From: an uncultured Parabacteroides sp.
GTDB taxonomy: Bacteria > Bacteroidota > Bacteroidia > Bacteroidales > Tannerellaceae
Assembly: GCA_947074335.1 (NCBI GenBank)
Contig: CAMTPG010000071.1
Span: forward strand, 1-9,889
Direction of reading: 5' to 3'
Length of the DNA: 9,889 nt
The position numbers and the translations under genes were made by a program. Positions 7,703 through 9,889 of this stretch are shown here, piece after piece. The notes under the pieces were generated by a model. That model saw nothing but the letters and a program-made list of their open reading frames with translations, was not told where the DNA came from and ran no database searches. Positions within the stretch are counted from its first letter, which is position 1. Every line of letters begins with the position of its first letter.

Positions 7703-8822
7703 CTGGTAGTAAAAGTTCTTTTAGTCGTACAGTTGTTAATTCTGAGATCCACCAAAATGCGGGTGAAGGAGCATAGCCTCCAAATAACTTCATTTTGGCT
7801 GTAATCATTTTCACTGTATGCCATTTGTTGCTCCATTTACCTTCGGGGCGTTCGTTGTAGCGGGTATCCTGATGTCCGAAATTTCCTGTCTCCCAGATCT
7901 CGTTAAGCAGGATATCAGGATTGACGGTGGTTTCGAATGGCAGGTATTCCGTGGATAAACCCAGGTATTTTACCAATAATGCATACAGCAGTTTATTCCA
8001 TCTGTAAATGCCCCATGATTTACTAATTTGTATATATTCCTGTTTATCCAGGGAGGCATACATTGATTTTGTAAATATAGCTAAATCGCACAACTGACGC
8101 AATCCGATCCCTTCGTTGAGCATATGTTTCAAAACATGTGTCGACATCAGCAGATGGGTGGCTACGGGAGGCAATATGGGGATTGAGCAATTGTTTAGGT
8201 TTAATGCATGGTGCGACAGGGTGGTTTCCGTCCGAAAGGTACGGGACTCCCAATTATCAATTTTTTTCCGGATAACCGGATTATGCAGATCGATCAACCG
8301 GGTGTGGTGCTCGATAAATACCTGATTGAAGAAATAAGAGGAATCGCTGTTGGCTCCGCGATCAACCGGTATGCCGTATTGTTCGATGCGCCGATTGGCA
8401 GCTTCTGCCTGTTCGGCCGAGCCGAACCAAAGATCGATATCGCCACATACACGATGTGACGGATTAGGATAAAGGGCTGCCACGCTCTGGCCTTTAATCA
8501 GAATAAAGGGAATGGCAGGGGCTGCCGAAAAGATTTCATGCAGCATCAGCAGAGTTTGATTGTGTAGCCGGCTTATACGTTCAAGCTGATCTATGCCAAC
8601 TGTGGCCGGTATCAGAAACTGCATAGGGGGCCTTGACGATTTGGAAAGCCGGTTAATCCCGTCGTACACTATACCCTGAACAGTTTGTTTTTGTGCGAGG
8701 GTATAGATATTTTTCCAATCGTCGAGGGTGAGTGTTTGCTCATCGGGTATGCGCAAATCTTCTCCCCATAAACCCTGCTTTAAAAGTGAAAGCAGGGTAT
8801 TTCGTTGCTGTAGTTGGTTCAT
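7671..8822 (-). CDS. NTP_transf_5-type nucleotidyltransferase family protein
   Basis: 383 residues. The signature region is FILIKGQ (106-112) followed by HRVCGDIDLWF (123-133), where K110 and the acidic pair D128/D130 fit the nucleotide- and metal-binding site of this branch of the nucleotidyltransferase superfamily. An EHH segment (171-173), LIDLH (176-180) and GIGLRQLCDLAIF (238-250) are also typical of the family. Biochemical roles are poorly known; members occur beside PqqD-like proteins and HPrK-like kinases in peptide-tailoring clusters and near polysaccharide loci. Its start overlaps the PqqD stop by four bases (ATGA) and its end overlaps the ABC gene, so these three are tightly coupled. 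I infer a modification step, perhaps nucleotidyl transfer to the small protein or to a phosphorylated intermediate, but nothing in the sequence proves the substrate. Confidence 0.85.
   Translation of the reverse strand: MNQLQQRNTLLSLLKQGLWGEDLRIPDEQTLTLDDWKNIYTLAQKQTVQGIVYDGINRLSKSSRPPMQFLIPATVGIDQLERISRLHNQTLLMLHEIFSAAPAIPFILIKGQSVAALYPNPSHRVCGDIDLWFGSAEQAEAANRRIEQYGIPVDRGANSDSSYFFNQVFIEHHTRLIDLHNPVIRKKIDNWESRTFRTETTLSHHALNLNNCSIPILPPVATHLLMSTHVLKHMLNEGIGLRQLCDLAIFTKSMYASLDKQEYIQISKSWGIYRWNKLLYALLVKYLGLSTEYLPFETTVNPDILLNEIWETGNFGHQDTRYNERPEGKWSNKWHTVKMITAKMKLFGGYAPSPAFWWISELTTVRLKELLLPDESTDSENNR
8819..8822 (-). other. ATGA stop/start overlap, PqqD to nucleotidyltransferase
   Basis: The TGA stop of the PqqD-like gene (8821-8819) shares bases with the ATG of the nucleotidyltransferase gene (8822-8820). 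This supports both gene boundaries and suggests translational coupling. Confidence 0.85.
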
Positions 8823-9100
8823 TCTGCGGCAAAGGCCAGTCCGGAGGATAGCCAGTGGTTACACAATTCGTCGATATCGGCACGCGCAGTTTCGGTATCG
8901 ACATCGTATTCGGTTTGAAGCAGAGAAACTAAATCGGATTGCGTAAAGCTTTTACCTTCGAGCTGCTGCCAGAGCCAGGCGGCAGACTCGTTCAGGGTAT
9001 ACACATCTGTCATATCGACCGTATCGGTAAACGGGTTTACGATCATATACTCATCGCCTATCTGACGGAGTACTAAATCCGGGTTTAATTTCATTTGCAT
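8819..9100 (-). CDS. PqqD-like peptide-recognition (RRE-type) protein
   Basis: 93 residues, normal for stand-alone PqqD relatives. The N-terminal half is predicted beta-rich (about 8-36). It is followed by the family's hallmark LNESAAWLWQQLEG (36-49), a helix with conserved Ala and Trp, and by helices covering about 53-86. PqqD-like domains bind the leader of a ribosomal peptide precursor and present it to a modifying enzyme or protease; they are not enzymes. The gene sits 16 bases after the small Cys-containing protein, whose N-terminus is the natural leader candidate, and overlaps the nucleotidyltransferase start. Met3 is an alternative start; the difference is only two residues. Confidence in the family is high; the binding partner is inferred. 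Confidence 0.85.
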   Translation of the reverse strand: MQMKLNPDLVLRQIGDEYMIVNPFTDTVDMTDVYTLNESAAWLWQQLEGKSFTQSDLVSLLQTEYDVDTETARADIDELCNHWLSSGLAFAAE

Positions 9101-9116
9101 GATGATTTAAATTTTA

Positions 9117-9443
9117 TTATTTGGAAACAGACCATTTATAATCACCTGTTTTACATATGGTTATTCTATCTCCGTTTTTAAGTAATTTAACCGGATCGTT
9201 TACAACTTTCCAGGCATCGCAATTTGGATATGGATTAAAATGAGTTCCTCCTGTACCGGTAACTCTAAAAGTTTTACATTCTCCTTTTTTAAGGTTATTA
9301 TATTTATGAGGATCTGTAACACATCCCCAGCCTATCCATCCTTCATAGATAGCGTTACTATTGCCTGATGCTGCAATCATGGATTGTGTTGTTAAACTGA
9401 TTCGATTCATAACAGGTTTTACGTACTTGCTTGTTAGTTGCAT
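9117..9443 (-). CDS. Small leader-bearing four-cysteine protein, candidate substrate of the cassette
   Basis: 108 residues; I do not recognise a family. Residues 1-27 look like a leader: KYVKP (6-10), a spaced Leu, then QSMIAASG (20-27). Short Bacteroidetes proteins often begin with such a Y..P pattern ending in a small-residue stretch. The remainder has four cysteines (C41, C56, C75, C97) in GWGC, GEC, PNC and TIC contexts, rich in Gly, Lys and aromatics, suggesting two disulfides or modified cysteines after export. The end (LLKNGDRITICKTGDYKWSV, 87-106) faintly resembles the last strands of a bacterial SH3-like domain, so a folded domain rather than a short peptide product is possible. G+C is about 36% (hand count over 9181-9360), below neighbouring 8821-8940 at about 49%. 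Position between an S26-like peptidase and PqqD makes it the likely substrate. Confidence 0.68.
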   Translation of the reverse strand: MQLTSKYVKPVMNRISLTTQSMIAASGNSNAIYEGWIGWGCVTDPHKYNNLKKGECKTFRVTGTGGTHFNPYPNCDAWKVVNDPVKLLKNGDRITICKTGDYKWSVSK

Positions 9444-9486
9444 TATTTGTGTTGTTTTAGTTAAGTTTGTTATTTCGTTTAATGTA
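9444..9486 (-). other. Longest gap: AT-rich leader before the small-protein gene
   Basis: These 43 bases between the S26-like stop (TAA at 9489-9487) and the ATG at 9443 are the longest non-coding stretch in the window. Read on the minus strand they are very A-rich and low in G (ending acacaaata before ATG), like typical Bacteroidetes 5' leaders that lack a Shine-Dalgarno sequence. I see no stable hairpin and no convincing -33 TTTG / -7 TAnnTTTG promoter pair. A leader that allows high translation of the downstream small gene is a possibility only. Confidence 0.35.
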
Positions 9487-9889
9487 TTAAAATAATCGTT
9501 GCTTCAATTTCCATCCTGCAAGCAGAACAGATCGCCGCCAGGGATGTATGATATACCATAACCATCCCAAAAAACGCATCAGCCATTTGTTTGGATCATA
9601 TATAAATTTACCCCGATAACATTGCTCTACTATGGCAATGATTCGTTCTGGAGAAGTGTGTTCAATTTGTTGAATATTACCATCACCCATTAAAGTAATG
9701 CAATCACCCTTAATCTTTATAATACGATGCAGCACAATGCCTAATTCGTCTGTATCAGCCAAAACCATGGTGCCCTTACACCATTTGATTTTACGTGGCA
9801 AAGTTAATAAAACTTCATCGTTATTACGCACAAAAGGCAGCATACTGCTACCTTTTACACGTATTTTAACAGTTTTCCCTTCCTGAAGT
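9487..9889 (-). CDS. S24/S26 signal-peptidase-like protein, 5' end outside the window
   Basis: The frame is open from the right edge, so the start is not visible; 133 codons are seen. The first visible residues include VKIRVKGSSMLPF: the GSSM motif, with the catalytic Ser encoded at 9844-9846, matches the GxSM nucleophile site of S24/S26 peptidases. The Met at 9841-9843 is therefore internal and not the start. Further on, GIVLHRI (visible residues 50-56) places a His where the archaeal/ER-type signal peptidases (SipW-like) use His as the general base, and LMGDGN (66-71) is the usual GDxN box. The tail (WLMRFLGWLWYII and on) is hydrophobic and aromatic and may associate with the membrane. It is probably a processing protease for the small protein encoded 43 bases downstream; a general role in the cassette is equally possible. 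Confidence 0.86.
   Translation of the reverse strand, partial: LQEGKTVKIRVKGSSMLPFVRNNDEVLLTLPRKIKWCKGTMVLADTDELGIVLHRIIKIKGDCITLMGDGNIQQIEHTSPERIIAIVEQCYRGKFIYDPNKWLMRFLGWLWYIIHPWRRSVLLAGWKLKQRLF

Noticed and set aside
9117..9443. Lasso-peptide precursor
   Set aside because: The PqqD/kinase/nucleotidyltransferase neighbours invite this reading, but no asparagine-synthetase-like cyclase or transglutaminase-like protease is visible, and I see no leader with Thr at the penultimate position followed by a short core. The product is also much longer than a lasso core.
9117..9443. Double-glycine leader bacteriocin exported by a C39-type transporter
   Set aside because: The leader ends in AASG, not GG, and the ABC exporter has no C39 peptidase domain.
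9487..9889. LexA/phage-type S24 repressor
   Set aside because: No DNA-binding helix-turn-helix is visible in the available part, the motif set (GSSM, HRI, GDGN) is closer to S26 signal peptidases, and the neighbours are not phage genes. The missing N-terminus prevents full exclusion.
1..9889. CRISPR array, tRNA, insertion sequence or attachment site
   Set aside because: No spaced direct repeats, cloverleaf-like stretches, transposase motifs or terminal inverted repeats were seen; nearly every base is accounted for by coding sequence.

Overview
The window looks like chromosomal DNA of a Bacteroidales gut-type bacterium (Bacteroides/Parabacteroides-like; genus not resolved). The reasons are the Bacteroidetes-style capsule export proteins (a Wza-like lipoprotein, a fused Wzz/BY-kinase with a Tyr-Gly tail, a PHP-type CpsB phosphatase), AT-rich short leaders without clear Shine-Dalgarno sequences, and a small protein with a typical Bacteroidetes-like N-terminal 'Y..P' leader. 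All eleven genes supported here, two of them cut by the window edges, lie on the minus strand. Gaps never exceed 43 bases and several genes overlap, so the window reads as one long transcription unit running from base 9889 down to base 1.

The upstream half (about 9889 to 5085) is a peptide-maturation/export-like cassette. In transcription order it holds an S24/S26 signal-peptidase-like protein (5' end outside the window), a 108-residue leader-bearing protein with four cysteines, a PqqD-like peptide-binding protein, a large NTP_transf_5-type nucleotidyltransferase, an ABC exporter without a peptidase domain, and an HPr-kinase-like P-loop protein. PqqD + nucleotidyltransferase + HPrK-like kinase + ABC exporter recalls tailoring/export genes in some lasso-peptide clusters and the 'HPr-rel' systems named in protein-family databases. 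However, no lasso cyclase, transglutaminase-like protease, radical SAM, ATP-grasp or lanthionine enzyme lies in the window. The 108-residue protein is the obvious candidate substrate.

The downstream half (5063 to 1) is a polysaccharide export and regulation module: Wza-like outer-membrane lipoprotein, Wzc-like tyrosine autokinase/co-polymerase, its likely PHP-family phosphatase (GTG start), a membrane-anchored endonuclease/exonuclease/phosphatase-family protein, and the first 35 codons of an MBOAT O-acyltransferase.

The most interesting inference is that the peptide cassette and the capsule export module share one operon, so a small exported protein may be made and modified together with the capsule machinery. 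There is no intergenic region over 43 bases, and I see no tRNA, rRNA, CRISPR, insertion sequence or convincing terminator.
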